This document shows, one piece after another, positions 11,357-24,200 of a DNA stretch of 64,000 nt. The notes under the pieces are model-generated. The model saw only the letters and a list, made by a program, of their open reading frames with translations. It searched no databases and had not been told where the DNA came from. The position numbers were made by a program, and so were the translations under genes. How positions within the stretch are numbered: the stretch's first letter is position 1; the number at the start of each line of letters is the position of its first letter. The DNA comes from Cranoglanis bouderius. Lineage: Eukaryota; Chordata; Actinopteri; Siluriformes; Cranoglanididae. Location of the stretch: contig CM042540.1 in assembly GCA_023630585.1 (NCBI GenBank), forward strand, positions 8,104,074-8,168,073, written 5' to 3'.

Positions 11357-12434
11357 GTTTAATTTGTATAGAGTTCAAGGACGCTTCACAGTAAAAGACA
11401 ATAATAATACAGTATAACAGTCAAACATATGGGTCACATGGACAATGGACATTTGCCCAGTTCAGAGCAAGAAACATTTGCAAAAAAGTTTCATAGTTTT
11501 TTTACAACATTTTTACAACATTCAAAACCATAACAAGGGCCAGACACTTAGTATGATGTAGACAGCACAGAAAGTGAAGCAGTATAAACAGACAAACACA
11601 ATTAGTATTACATGAAGCAGATACAGATGCAGAGACAAATTATGACTGATAATATTGGGTGAACAAATGGGATTTGAGCTGAGCTCTGAATTCTGAGATA
11701 GAGGTAGTTGTCCGAATGGCCAACGGGAGTGAGTTCCACAATTTTTAAAGTAAATAAAATGGGAAACAAACCCACAATAACTGTATATTACCTCAACACC
11801 CAGTCCCACTTTTTTTCTTGCCCTTTTTTTGGCCCCAAAACTACTTAGATAATCCTCAGGACCCAAGGCAAACAAGAACTCTCCTGCCATGGCATGTCAG
11901 GGCAGGAAATTCCATACTGCCAGGAAGGAGGTGATGCATACAATCCACCCCACAAAGGCCATGTGGGTGTGTGTGTGGGTGTGTGTGTATCTGTGCAGTA
12001 TTTGGAAAGCGGGTTGAACTTTGTAAGGGGGAAGCAGACGGAAGGTGGCCAGCTGCACGGAAACAAAACTAATCCTTATATTGTATGTGTTACTTTTGCC
12101 TGTGAGTTTTATGCTTTTATGCATCATTTATGCTGATTATTCATATTATTCATTTATTTAATCCATGAAATGGATTGGATAAATGTTTGCCACAGTTAGA
12201 ATCTAAACCCAGAGCACTCCCTTTGCTCACAGAACAACAAAATTCCTGTAAAAAACCTTTATAACTCACTGAGGGAGGACAGCGATCATAAAACGGGTCA
12301 TTTTCTATCTTGTGCAGAGAGACACTGGTTTTCAGCATGTGGCCTCTAATATATTGTATATGGACAAAACATGTAAAAAAAAAAAAAAAATGCCGTTCAT
12401 TATTAAAATGGTGAATATATTAATTAAATTCTGT

Positions 12435-12437
<3 letters not shown>
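11357..12437. other. intergenic, nothing recognised
   Basis: The part from 11357 to about 11760 (TTTAATTTGTATAGAG..., then a GTGAGTTCCACAATTTTTAA block) looks like the end of a dispersed repeat; 11970-11990 is a short GT-rich run. No gene supported. Confidence 0.4.

Positions 12438-12508
<71 letters not shown>
12438..12508. repeat. (TA)n microsatellite
   Basis: About 35 TA units. Confidence 0.97.
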
Positions 12509-12511
<3 letters not shown>

Positions 12512-13527
12512 GTTTTCTGTGTTTGTCAATTACTTTTGTAATGTATTCAATGAGTTTTTCACTCACTGAATTTTTCACTCTAAATCTTTTTTTTTTTTTT
12601 TTTTTACAAAGTTCTTATGTAAATCATGAAAGTGAAATATTTACAGGGACAAAATGATCCTAATACATGGCGTAGTGCTTTTTGGCGAATATCACAGCAG
12701 TGTGATTTGGCAAAGTCGACCTCGCATCACCTCACACCTGGACTGGAAGACAGATTGAGTAATATGCTGCTCTTCTCTCTCTCTCTTTTTTTTTTTTTTA
12801 CCCATGTTCTATTTTTTCTCTAACCAACATTCTTCTTTTCACTTAATGGGCCTCATGTGTCATGCTGGATACAAACAAATTTATTCTCAAAGTGTTTGCA
12901 GGAGTGTTTACTGAACGCTTCTCAGTTTGTGTACATTTAAGTATAAGGAGAGTCACTACTGTGTACATTGGTTGATTGGCTTGAAATTGTATAAATGCAG
13001 ATGAATTACGGCAGTTTTATAAATTTAAATAACTTAATGACTTGAAAGAAAACAATCCCGAGCAAATCTATACTTTAAACAGAGTCATGGACAAACATAG
13101 ACTGGCCAGTCACTTAGAACAAAGAAATGGCACCCTATAATATGAGGAAGAGTCAAGGTCTCAGCATACTTAGTGGTGAGACTGTGAGGATTGCATGGAG
13201 ATAAAACCACCTTTCCAAGCTTACATAGACTTGGAGGTTTCATATTGGCTGCCGTGCACGATGCATGTGGTGCTATTACAATTTCACAACAACCTCCATG
13301 ACTACGTTAAACTTTATTTAAATCTGGAGGAAATTTTTAGTTCAGTTTCGCCAAAATCTAATTCAAATACTGATGAATGAGGTCCAGTTTTTCCACTGCA
13401 GTTAACTTTTTTCTCATTACTTTCTCCCTGAAACAGGAAGGTAGAGAAGGAAAAAGGGTTTGATACCATTTCATATGTTCTGTCAGTGACACTATTAAAC
13501 ATAATCCTTATATAGTTTTTAAAGTGT

Positions 13528-13529
<2 letters not shown>
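12509..13529. other. intergenic, nothing recognised
   Basis: Two T-runs (12588-12605, 12785-12800) and otherwise unremarkable AT-rich sequence. Confidence 0.4.

Positions 13530-13591
<62 letters not shown>
13530..13591. repeat. (CA)n microsatellite
   Basis: About 30 uninterrupted CA units. Confidence 0.97.
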
Positions 13592-13593
<2 letters not shown>

Positions 13594-13831
13594 AAAACTG
13601 AAATGTGTTCTGAAAATGATTGATTAATAGTAAATTGAATGTGAGTAAACGTCACTTAAAGACCTGCTTAATGTGAAACCAATAAATCAGAATAATTATT
13701 ATTATTTACTAAGTACAAGACATTCTAGGATTTTGTTTTATTAGTGCATATGCTAACATTAACTGTTGTAAAATATGGGTGAATCCAGTATATACCGCAC
13801 ACAAAATATATACAGACGTATGCAAATATAC

Positions 13832-13945
13832 ACAGTAAAATCCCCAGTGTTGAATTAACACCTAGAGTGTTGACCTACTGTAACTCTTTCATTTGTGACC
13901 GAGTGGATACTGTATGTGTTAATTTAACACGGGGGATTTTGCTGT
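13832..13945. mobile_element. 114-bp MITE-like inverted-repeat element
   Basis: Arms of about 30 bp: ACAGTAAAATCCCCAGTGTT on the left and its near complement ending GGGGGATTTTGCTGT on the right, enclosing about 54 bp. No coding capacity. Superfamily not determined. Confidence 0.75.
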
Positions 13946-14365
13946 CTATCTTACATTTTATCTAGAAATAAAAAAAAAAAATGTTTAATATAAATGATCC
14001 ATGTACAAGAACCAATAAATAAATAAATAAATAAATAATGTTTTCCTGTTAGTTTCTAAAATTTGCTCAGAGGTTGGAAGCTTTTATAAAGATAAAATGT
14101 GCATATAGTTATTAGAGTTATTAGTTATCATATTCCTAAAAGAAAGATGCAAACATCTAAACTGCCATCAATTAGATCATTTTTCACTATTCATATCATG
14201 TGCATCATCTGTTGGTTGTGTTAATTATAGAATGTCTGTGAGACTTTATTTTTTGTCCCACAGATGGGCAATTCCATGAAAACGTCAACCATATCATGGA
14301 AAAATAAAGTTATGAGCACAGGAACAAACCAAATTCTACTAAAATGTTCACTCATGTTTGTACTG
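13946..14365. other. intergenic, nothing recognised
   Basis: A short (AAAT)n run near 14015-14037; otherwise no feature seen. Confidence 0.4.
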
Positions 14366-14709
14366 GGGGTGGGACATGATGGCTTAGTGGTTAGCACGGT
14401 TGCCTCATACCTTTGGGGTTGGGGGTTCAATTTCCGTCTCTGCCCTGTGTGTGCGGAGTTTGCGTGTTCCCCCCGTGCCTCGGAGGTTTCTCCTGGGTAC
14501 TCTGGTTTCCTCCCCCAATGACGTGTGTTGTAGGCTGATTGCCATTTCCAAATTGTCCGTAGTGTGTGAATGATTATGTGAATGTGCCTTGCAATTGGTT
14601 GGCACCCCGTACAGAGTGTCCTCTGCCTTTTGCCCCAAGTTTCCTGATATAAGCTCTAGGCTCCCTGCGACCCTGTGTATGATAAGTGTCAATGGAAAAT
14701 GGATGGATG
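14366..14709 (+). mobile_element. Mermaid-like SINE copy, plus orientation, near full length
   Basis: Begins with a tRNA-like head (GATGGCTTAGTGGTTAGCAC, then GGGGGTTCAATTTCC as B-box-like), continues through TCCTGGGTACTCTGGTTTCC and ends at GGAAAATGGATGGATG. Best copy in the window for defining the family's ends. Confidence 0.82.
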
Positions 14710-17680
14710 TTTGTGCTGTATATCACTGTATTGTACAACTTGTTGTTGAATTATAGAGAAAAATGCAATATTCATACTTTCAAATACATGGAGTACTGGT
14801 TCAGACAGGTCATATCCATGTCATTTCCATAACACCTTAATGAAGTATTCCCAAAACAAGAAATCTATTTTCAGATCTATAATTGTTGTGTTCATTCAAC
14901 TCTCTTCCATGTTCTACATATGATACTTTCTATGATGGTCTTTAAAATTCACAGAGTTTTTGTAGAAAATGTGCAGTCTCCCACAAAGGTCACATCCATA
15001 ACGCTGATAAACTGCTATGTATTTAAAACAGAAATCAAAGAATGAGTTTTTAACCTTTGTCCACATTGTCCTCAAGAGGTTAAATGACAACATGTGCAAA
15101 ATGACTCATTGCTTGTCCTAACCTTGTCTTTGCTGTGAGACTTTGTTAGCCAATGTGAGTGCAATTGTTACATATGTTCCCTGGTTTAATATAAATTTCT
15201 TTGTCTTCATTTTGTTAGAAGGATGTGCACACTTTTAAACTCAACTATACAATATAAATGATCATAATTGTGTCCTGTTTGGCTTCACCTCATGTCCCAG
15301 GTTCACCTTGTTTGTGGTTCTGATAATCATTTGCACCTGTGTCTCATGTGTGTCATTGAAATTAGTCTAATCATGGCTCAGCCTTTCAGTGTATAAATAC
15401 CACTTTGTTTCTTTGCAATAATTTGCATCTGCTTGGCTGCATTTTTAAAATGTAGTTAACCATAACATGGCATTTTAAGTGTTTTTTTATTGTCATGCTA
15501 TACAGTACAAAACACTAGTTGATTAGCTCTACAGCAGAGAGAATGTTACATCCGTTTGTTGTCATTTTTATTGTGCACAATTTTGCTCTCTGAATGCCTA
15601 AAGAAATAGTGTGTGCATCCCTTTGTTGATTAATGATTAAGACATGAGATTCTCCAACCAAACATGTGCATCAGCATTGTCTAGCACTGTTAAAATCCTT
15701 AGATACTCAGATATTAATTAGCATATAATTTCATAGTCAAACTCGAGACAATGCTAACAGCTAAAAATGATATGGCCTGTTGTTTGAGTATTTAAAGAAA
15801 TAAAATAAAACTGTATGTCTTTTGGAGTAACCCCATGATATCCATTACATAGACCATGAAAGGTAAAACTGTTTTGCTTTCTTAAATATAACTTCAAAAT
15901 AATGAGGTAATATCATCATTTTAAACTTGTTCCAGATTTCATGTTCATTTTTGTTTATTCAGGTTAATTAAAAAGAGAGGGAAAAAAAAAACTATTTTAT
16001 GATTTATTCTAGGTGACTAAAAGTAGAATATAATTTTTTAACATTGAAATGTTGTTGTTTTTTCCCTTCTGAAAATCTGTAAATCTGATATTCTATCTTT
16101 TGTTCTAAACGCAAGTGAGACTTGGTGGCACTGCAGTCATGTGGGAAAGCTGTCTTCAAGTGATCAGTGGAAATGCACACTTTATACAAACCATGTGTGT
16201 GGCCGCATTTCTCAGCAACAGCGAGCTGAGAGCCAAAAACCTACAACAACAAAATGAATGCATATGAGTGCATAGTACGAGATAACTTGACGCCTTGTAG
16301 TTCACAAGAAATGCACAAGAAAACCATAGCAGTTTTTTGTTTACTTTTAAAGACTGCCAAGCCATTCAGTGATGACACGCTGATAGACTTCTGCAGTTGG
16401 GACCTGGAGTAAATAAGGCTTTTGTTTTGGTGGTGAGATCCCAGCAGTATGTGCTGTATGTGTGCACATCAGCTTTACACACAAGTGCTTGGAATTAAAA
16501 AATTGACATAGAAAGTAATGTTTTTCCATTAGGTTTTATGTTATTTTATGGATGTTTCTGTGTGTATTGAATATTTCCATGCCTCCATATATCCATCCAG
16601 CCAAAAAATGTCCTCTGGATATGCTAATAGGGGAACTCTTTATGGAAAAGTAGGACTTGTGTGGATAGTGAAAAAGAGGTTATATTGAAGGAAAATTCCA
16701 CTCTGAACCACTTGCGTATTAATCTTTATAATTAACGTGATCTTCCTGCGGCCTCCAAGATTTATGTAATGACTAAGATTACCAAGATTTTCCAAGATAT
16801 TGTAAATACTTTTCTTAGTTTGAACCTCTTTCATTGACACATACTGTACGTATATTTTTCTTTTGGTTAACCGTTCCCTACATTACCCACAATGCTGTTC
16901 GACTACATGCTAATAGGGTTCACTGGGATTTTGCCCATTGCTTTATATTTACATAAAGAGAGCATTTCATCCTTTAGTTTGTCCAGCTCTCTCACCTCGT
17001 CATCTGTACACTATGCCCAAACACATCAGCTTCCAAAACGTAAATGTTCATGCTAATACCACCATGCCATCCCATTGCACTCATCATCTTGTTGATCACT
17101 ATCAATGAGTCTCTGCCATAACTCAGTGCCACAAATCTGCATTGCTTTCTGGAACGTTGAGTCCGTCCACTACTTCTAAACTCACTGGATTTCTCATTAA
17201 TATAACATTGAATGTCTTTGGAAAATGATTGAGAAAAGAAGCTCTGACAGCAAAACCTGACCAGTATATCCCTTCTTGTTAGAGAACCCTCGCACGTGAA
17301 GTCGCTTGCTAAGCGAGCGACTGACTCCCAGAGTCGTTCGCTGCGTGAACACTTGCACATTCCACGAGCTTCATTCACAAAAACCCACTGGACTATGCAT
17401 TCATGATCTCTCGTGTGTTTACTTTGCCATGTGCCTTTGTTTTGGTTTACGTCATGTCTCCGCCTCTGTATATTTATTGGTTCCTAGTTTGTTATGTCTC
17501 CGCCCCTGTTTATTCATTGGTGTTCCTTTTATTGTTTCATTATGAGTTGTAGGTGTATCGTGTTTGTCCTTGTTTTATTCTGTGTATTTAAACCGTTTCT
17601 TTTGTTCACCCAACGCGGAGTATTAGAGTAAGTTCCGGCATGTGCGTTATGCCTGCTACCTTCTTGCGCTCTCTCGCCCC
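14710..17680. other. intergenic, few recognisable elements
   Basis: No gene supported. The stretch near 15285-15415 (CACCTGTGTCTCATG, then GTATAAATACC) resembles one near 49920-49980 (CACCTGTGTCTCG, then ATATATAAG) and may be a dispersed promoter-like repeat. 17290-17350 holds a short palindromic stretch around GCTTGCTAAGCGAGC. Confidence 0.4.
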
Positions 17681-17797
17681 TAGACCATAGCTCTTAGCTC
17701 ATAGTTCATGTTCCTAGACCATAGCTCTTAGTTCATAGTTCATGTTCCTAGACCATAGCCCATAGCTCATAGTTCATGTTCATAGACCATAGCTTAG
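17681..17797. repeat. short minisatellite, about 34-bp unit
   Basis: Three and a half copies of a unit beginning TAGACCATAGCTCTTAG and ending TTCATGTTCC. Confidence 0.85.
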
Positions 17798-18423
17798 TCT
17801 CGTGTGTTTTGCTTCGTTTTTGTTTTGTTCTCATGTTCTGTGCCCTTTGGAATTACTGCCTTGCTATTTTGGAATTACTACCTTGTGGATTATTGCTTTA
17901 CCTTTCTGTGGATTACTGTTTGTCTCCTTTTTTGTGTTCCGTTACTTTTGAATTCTGTTGTTCCTATTAGAGTGACTTTTCCCCTGCACATGCATCCTGC
18001 CTTCCCCCGTGTTTACGTAACACTTCTGTTATGTTTGAGATTGAATTATTTATTCTATTTACATCAGAGTGGCACACAACCACTAACTTTTCACAGGAAT
18101 AACTAAAATACAGTCCCAAACAAACAATTAGTTACAGATTCACTAATTGTATCACAAATATTTCAATAAAAACCTATTTAATGTGTTCCGGGGTGGAGAA
18201 TGTCTCATTAGTAAGCTCGCCTCAAACCTGATGCACATAAAGTAAAAATATTGTACTGCTTTTGATGATATCAGGGTGGCACCACTACTCCAAAAGTGGT
18301 GGGGCAAAATGTGATGCTTTTAATGATATTTAATAAAATTTGAGGTATTAATGATTATTAAACTAGATATCATGTGCCACAACAAATACTGCAAGTAGAA
18401 CATACAGTAAATCAAGCAAATAT
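17798..18423. other. intergenic, nothing recognised
   Basis: T-rich sequence continuing from the minisatellite; open frames here are low-complexity and have no recognisable domain. Confidence 0.4.
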
Positions 18424-18741
18424 TCCATCCATCCATTTTCCAAACCGCTTATCCTACACAGAGTCACAGGGGAGCCTGGAGCCTTTCCCAGGGGACAAGG
18501 CAGGGGACACCTTGGCCGGGATGCCAACCCATCGTAGGGCACAGTCGCACACACACCCATTCACACACTACAGACAATTTAGAAATGCCAATCAGTGTAC
18601 AACAACTCTTTGGACTGGGGGAGGAAACCGCAGTACCCAGAGGAAACCCCATGAAGCACAGAGAGAACATGCAAACTGTGTGTACACAGGGCGGAGGCAA
18701 GAATCGAACCCCCAACCATTTACAGTGCTAACTACTAAGCC
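18424..18741 (-). mobile_element. Mermaid-like SINE copy, minus orientation
   Basis: Runs from CATCCATCCATTTTCC through GGGGAGCCTGGAGCC, CAACCCATCGTAGGGCACAG and TTTGGACTGGGGGAGGAAAC to the tRNA-like head near CTAACTACTAAGCC. Confidence 0.8.
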
Positions 18742-20359
18742 TTATAGAATACTAGGGCTAACTCTGTTACATTCTACTTCTATGAAAAATTATAGAATAT
18801 ATTAAATTACGTTAGATAAAATATTTAAAGAGATCAACAATAATAAATGAATCAGCTTCCATATACACTACTATGGTGTTTGTCACTGTAGTAACTGTCT
18901 GCTTTGTTAAACATTTTCCCAGCAAGCCTTACTTTATTATTTACTTACTTTATTTGAAGATTGTCATTTGAGGAATGTTCCTGTAATCGATTCAGAATAC
19001 AGAATATGTACACATGTCACTTAAAGCATTTAAACGTTAGCGATACTGATTTAACACACTGTTATTACATGTCAGTGATCACCAAAGTGCGGTTAACCCT
19101 TTATCACTCATTTTTCCCCTTTAGGAGAAATGTCCCACCCTTCAGCTGAAATGGAATTTTTGAATGGTATTTCAAGCAAGTCTGACCTGTCTTTTATTGC
19201 CTGCAGTGCTGGATCGCCATCCCAGTAGTTTGAAAAGTGACAAATGCCAGCCTGCCCCCATTCTCCGGCGGTCCTGGATGATAAGATCATCTTTTGATAC
19301 AGTTCCATAGCATGCGACTCACTAATTACCACAAACCATGTGCCAAATAATAAATCATCTAAAACCTTTTTAATTTGACTATGATTATGAAAAGCTCATA
19401 ATTCTTGTTTATCAGTGTGCTGGTTCATTGCAAAAGTGGTTATATCTGGCACAGAGCTCTTCTTAACGTTCTTAAAAAACAAGTCTATAAACATTAATCA
19501 GATCCATATGATTATTATTATAATACATCAATAATGAACTGCAAGCCCTACAGTTTTGCTTTCATTTTTATATCATACATTTAAAACATGGCTAAACCAA
19601 AACTTGAAAAAGTGCAATGTGAAATATGAATAAGTTTAAGGTGTAAAATTAACCATCATACTCAGACAGACAGGTATATAAATAACAACCCAAAGTGTTG
19701 CATTGATATAGGAAACATTGTGTTAAAAAAAAACTACAATTATCATTCATCTGTGATAACTTACAATAACCAAAAGCATCTGATCTTTTCTATAAGTTCA
19801 AAATGACAAATGTCTGTGTGTTCATAGCTCAGTAATGCATTCAAGACGGCAAACTACTCTTCCAAAGGAAAAATGAATGTCCTTCCAAGTAAGGATGAAC
19901 AAAACATACTCCAGGATACACACTGTAATGAATACTAGCTTACTCGTTTGGATGTAGTTATAAACAATAAATTCACTGAACTATTTTCAGAGTCATCTGG
20001 CAGATTCGGTGCAAATAGACTTTCTTATTTCAGTGTACTGCAAATGAAAATGATGTTATTTCTAATGAACTGCCAAAGCTTGGTGTGTCCGTGCTCAAAG
20101 GACTTGTCAAAAAGACTGCACTGGATGAGATTGCCGAAGGAACCGCACAAACACATCTTAGCACAGCGCTAAAAACTCCAGAGACAAAATCTGCGACTTG
20201 TTAAAAGAAAATTATATTTAATCGATTTCTACATTCATCCTGATGGTTATTATATAAGAGCTCATGATCTACTGAACAGGAGCCAATCGGATTTTCAAGA
20301 GTCACCACAGCAATTAATCAAGTAAAAAAAAATAAAAGAAGGGTTTTCTTTAACCTCCC
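18742..20359. other. intergenic, nothing recognised
   Basis: AT-rich. A more complex stretch at 19108-19332 is open on the minus strand and free of known repeat motifs. Confidence 0.4.
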
Positions 20360-20500
20360 TAAAAACATGATGAGTGTATGAATGTGTATACATGTGCATG
20401 CTCTGCAATGTCCTTGCATCCCATCCAGGGTGTATTCTATCCTCGCACCCAGTGTTACCCGGATTCACTGCAACTCTGATCAGGATAATGTGCTTACTGA
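20360..20500. repeat. SINE-tail fragment
   Basis: Contains CATCCCATCCAGGGTGTATT and CGGATTCACTGCAACTCTGA...GCTTACTGAAAATG, the tail part of a common fish SINE/LINE-tail repeat. Confidence 0.55.
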
Positions 20501-20715
20501 AAATGAATTTATGAATAATTGGTTCCCGTGGAAAGACTACTGACAGAAGTCTCTGTTTCTCTACAAACTCTCAACTCCAGTTTGTACAAATATGTTAAAT
20601 CTTAACATTTTGGATACATATTAAACACACCTTACTCTTATTATAGATCATACAGTAAAGTACATTAAAATTGTAGCTGCAAAAAGTAAAAACAACCTAC
20701 TGGTCCATTGTTCTA

Positions 20716-20988
20716 CACCCTGGATGGGATGCCAGTCCATCACAGGACACCATGCATAAACACATTTACACACTCATTCACACCTAGGGGTAATTTAGCA
20801 TAGCCAGTCCACGAGCGTGCATGTTTTTGGGAGGTGGGAGGAAACCGGAGAACCCTAAACAAACCCACAGAGACATGGGGAGAACATGCAAAGCTCCACA
20901 CAGACAGTAACCCGAGGTCATGATTGAACTGGGAAATCTGCAGTCTTTGAGGCAGCAAAGCTACCTCCACTGGATTACTGTGCTGTCC
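20716..20988 (-). mobile_element. diverged SINE copy related to the Mermaid-like group
   Basis: Blocks CTGGATGGGATGCCAGTCCA, GGAGGTGGGAGGAAACCGGA, GGGAGAACATGCAAAGC and CACACAGACAGTAACCCGAG, then CTGTGCTGTCC. Same architecture as the other copies but clearly another subfamily. Confidence 0.7.
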
Positions 20989-21141
20989 ATAAGTAACAAT
21001 TACATTGAGAATATTTTTTTATGAAAAACTAATATGAATAATATGAGTGTATGCTGGGATGTGTGCATGCTGGATGTTCTATGAATTCAGGCCAACTTAC
21101 AGCTAATTTTCAGCTCTTTCCTCTATATTAAAGGCATGCTA

Positions 21142-22256
21142 CAGTGGGGGGAAAAAGTATATGATCCCCTGCTGATTTTGTATGTTTGCCCACTGATAAA
21201 GAATGATCAGTCTATAACTTTAATGGTAGGCATATTTTAACAGTGAGAGACAGAATAACAACAAAAAATTCCAGAAAAACGCATTTCAAAAAAGTTATAA
21301 ATTGATTTGCTTTTTAATGAGGGAAATAAATATTTGATACCCTATCAATCAGCAAGATTTCTGGCTCCCAGGTGTCTTTTACACAGGTAATGAGCTGAGA
21401 TTAGGAGCACTCTCTTAAAGGGAGTGCTCCTAATCTCAGTTTGTCTGGGGCTCCATGCAAGATCTCATCTCGTGGAGTTTCAATGATCATGAGAACGGTG
21501 AGGAATCAGCCCAGAACTACACGGGAGGATCTTATTAATGATCTCAAGGTAGCTGAGACCATAGTCACCAAGAAAACAATTGGTAACACATTACGCCGTA
21601 AAGGACTGAAATCCTGCAGCGCCCGCAAGGTCCCCCTGCTCAAGAAAGCACATGTACAGGCCCGTCTGAAGTTTGCCTGAATGATTCAGAGGAGAACTGG
21701 GTGAAAGTGTTGTGGTCAGGTGTGGTCAGATCTCTTTGTCATCAACTCAATTCGTCGTGTTTGGAGGAGGTGGGAACATTATGCTTTGGGGGTGTTTTTC
21801 TGCTAAGGGGACAGGACAACTGCACCGCATCAAAGGGATGATGGATGGGGCCATGTAGCGACAAATCTTGGGTGAGAACCTCCTTCCCTCAGCCAGGGCA
21901 TTGAAAATGAACTTAATGACTTGGAGAGGATCTGCAAAGAGGAGTGGGACAAAATCCCTCCTGAGATGTATGAAAACCTGGTGGCCAACTATAAGAAACG
22001 TATAACAACCTCTGTGATTGCCAACAAGGGTTTTGCCACCAAGTACTAAGTCGAAGGGGTCAAATACTTATTTCCCTCATTAAAATGCAAATCAATTTAT
22101 AACTTTTTTGAAATGCGTTTTTCTGGATTTTTTTGTTGTTATTCTGTCTCTCACTGTTAAAATACACCTACCATTAAAATCATAGACTGATATTTTCTTT
22201 GTCCGTGGGCAAACGTACAAAATCAGCAGGGGATCAAATACTTTTTTCCCCCACTG
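21142..22256 (+). mobile_element. Tc1/mariner element, copy 3, internally deleted
   Basis: 1115 bp with both inverted ends and flanking TA. It lacks the N-terminal HTH part of the transposase, shares with copy 2 the replacement of the first catalytic Asp segment and the deletion of the second and third catalytic acids, and keeps the last part of the gene (GTKSLLRCMKTWWPTIRNV region). Readable piece at 21441-21680. Non-autonomous. Confidence 0.95.
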
Positions 22257-22359
22257 TACTTGTAATAAGAGCAGGTATTTTAAAAGGATTGTAATATAAC
22301 CATATAACCAGTTTCTTGAAACAAATGGGGGTTAAACTTGGCTTCAGATTTATAACATA

Positions 22360-23400
22360 CAGTCCCCTCTGAAACTATTGGAACGGCAAGGCCAATTCAT
22401 TTGTTTGTGCTATACACCAAAGACATTTGGGTTTCATAACAAAAGATGGATATGGGTCGAGAGTTAAGGTTAGATGTGTTTTAACAACATAAAACTTAGA
22501 ACATGTTGTATCCGACCACCCAATGTTTAGGCGAGCAAAAGTATAGAAACAGATAAGTCTTTAAAGTCTTGAAGTTAAAGTAAATAACATTTAATATTTG
22601 GTTGCATATCCCTTGCTTGATGCTTTTTCAGGCTTTTACTGCAGTATCTGTATACCCCCATCAATAAAGATTAGTGAGTCCGTTCTAGAAGCAGCCATGC
22701 AAGCCCAAGCCATGACACTACCTCCACCATGTTTCACAGATAAGATTGTATGTTTTGGATCATGTCCAGATCCGTTTTTACTCCACATTTTGGCCTTTCC
22801 ATCACTTTGGTAGAGTTTAATCTTGGTTCCAGAACTTTTGTGGCTCATCTCTGTATTTCTTTGTGAATTCCTGTCTGGATTTCTGATTCTTACTGCTGAC
22901 CATCACTGCTGCCATTTTGATGTTGTTGGTGATGTCACTGTTATTTTTGGGTTTTACTTCACAGCTCTCACAATATTTCTGTCATCAGCTTTTGTTTTCC
23001 TTGGCTGACCCATTCGGTGTCTGTTGCTCAGTACACCAGTGGTTTCTTCCTTTTTCTGTACATTCCAAATTATTGAATTGGCTATGCCCAATGTTTGTGC
23101 AATGCCTATGATTGATTTTCCCTCTTTTCTCAGCTTCAAAATGTTTTGCTTTTCTCCCATAGACACCTCTCTGATCTTCATGTTGGTTTATCCTTTTCAC
23201 AAAATAATGCAGGTGAAACGGAAGGCTAAAAACAAGAGAAGTTCAAAGCTATTTACTGTTTAAACAGTCAATCTAACAGGAAACACACACCCGGGTAACA
23301 AGAAACACTTGTCGGTCACATGTTCAAATATTCTTGCTCGCCTACAAATTGTGTGGTCTGATACAAAATGTGATATGTTCTATGTTGTATAACACATCTA
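22360..23400 (-). mobile_element. Tc1-like element of another family, right end lost
   Basis: Starts at TA with CAGTCCCCTCTGAAACTATT. On the minus strand an N-terminal HTH is readable at 22954-23181 (MGEKQNILKLRKEGKSIIG, IAQTLGIANSIIWNVQKKEE) and a catalytic part at 22636-22848 (GHDPKHTILSVKHGGGSVMA). The long inverted repeat is visible on both sides (left near 22470-22545, right near 23320-23400), but the outer right end is missing. Confidence 0.85.
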
Positions 23401-23445
23401 CATATAAATACAAGGAAATAAAAGCTGAAATTCTAAACTCTCTTC

Positions 23446-23718
23446 CTAGTCATATATCATAAGTATATCAGCTGCTGCATCTATATTATTTATCTCTGAG
23501 TGCCTACAAGCACAGGTACTATTACCTGATGACAGAAATATAGTGCTAAATGAAGTGCGGATCCTTGTCATTTTGCACCGGGATACTTCAGTTTTGTAAT
23601 ATTTATTACCCAGCAAGTGCTGAAACCCTAATGCATCATCATATACAGCTTTAGCCTCAGGACATACTTTATGCCTTAGCAGGCTGTCGACGTGTATAGG
23701 TCCAAGTGTGTACCCCAT
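23446..23718 (-). repeat. unidentified dispersed sequence, copy 1
   Basis: Shares ATATACAGCTTTAGCCT and the surrounding 200 bp with 32640-32850 in the same orientation. The minus strand is open for 90 residues (HVDSLLRHKVCPEAKAVYDD...). I do not recognise it: an old gene-derived or transposon-derived repeat. Confidence 0.55.
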
Positions 23719-23814
23719 AAGACATGGGAATCTGCAACAGACATCATGACTTTTAAGTAACAGTAAACTCTAGGAGTAGAATTTTAGAAAACTATTCTAT
23801 TCTGTTTTGATGAT

Positions 23815-24200
23815 TTACATAGATGTTCAATCAGCTAATCATGTGGCAGCAGCATAATGCATAAAATCCTGCAGATATAGGTCAAAAGCTTCAGTAAACT
23901 TTTACATCAAATATCAGAATCGGGGGAAAAATTGTGATCTCGGAGACTTTGACCATGGTTTGTTTGTTGGTGCCAGACAGGCTGGTTACAGTATTTCAGA
24001 AACTGCTGATCGTCTGGGATTTTCATGCATGACTATTTAGTGATTTCACAAAATCGTGTTAAAAATATATAAAAATCTGGTGAGTGTCAGTTCTATGGGC
24101 AGAACGGCCTTGTTAATGAGAGAGGTCACACAAGCTCACCCAAACTGGGCAGTTGAAGATCTCCTGGTCTTTTTCCAATTTGCAACTGTCCAATTTGTCC
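23815..24200 (+). mobile_element. Tc1-like transposase fragment
   Basis: Translates as CDLGDFDHGLFVGARQAGYS and ISETADRLGFSCMT, the N-terminal HTH of a fish Tc1 family, followed after a break by QAHPNWAVED. A later part of the same family is found at 27862-28050. Inactive. Confidence 0.78.

Noticed and set aside
12312..12529. Open frames of IYIY repeats
   Set aside because: Translation of a (TA)n microsatellite.
13314..13655. 113-residue minus-strand frame
   Set aside because: Its core is a (CA)n microsatellite translated as CVCV.
14366..14440. tRNA gene at the SINE head
   Set aside because: tRNA-like A and B boxes belong to the SINE; no complete cloverleaf can be drawn.
16992..17378. 128-residue minus-strand frame
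   Set aside because: No recognisable domain, no splice or promoter context; probably chance or an unknown repeat.
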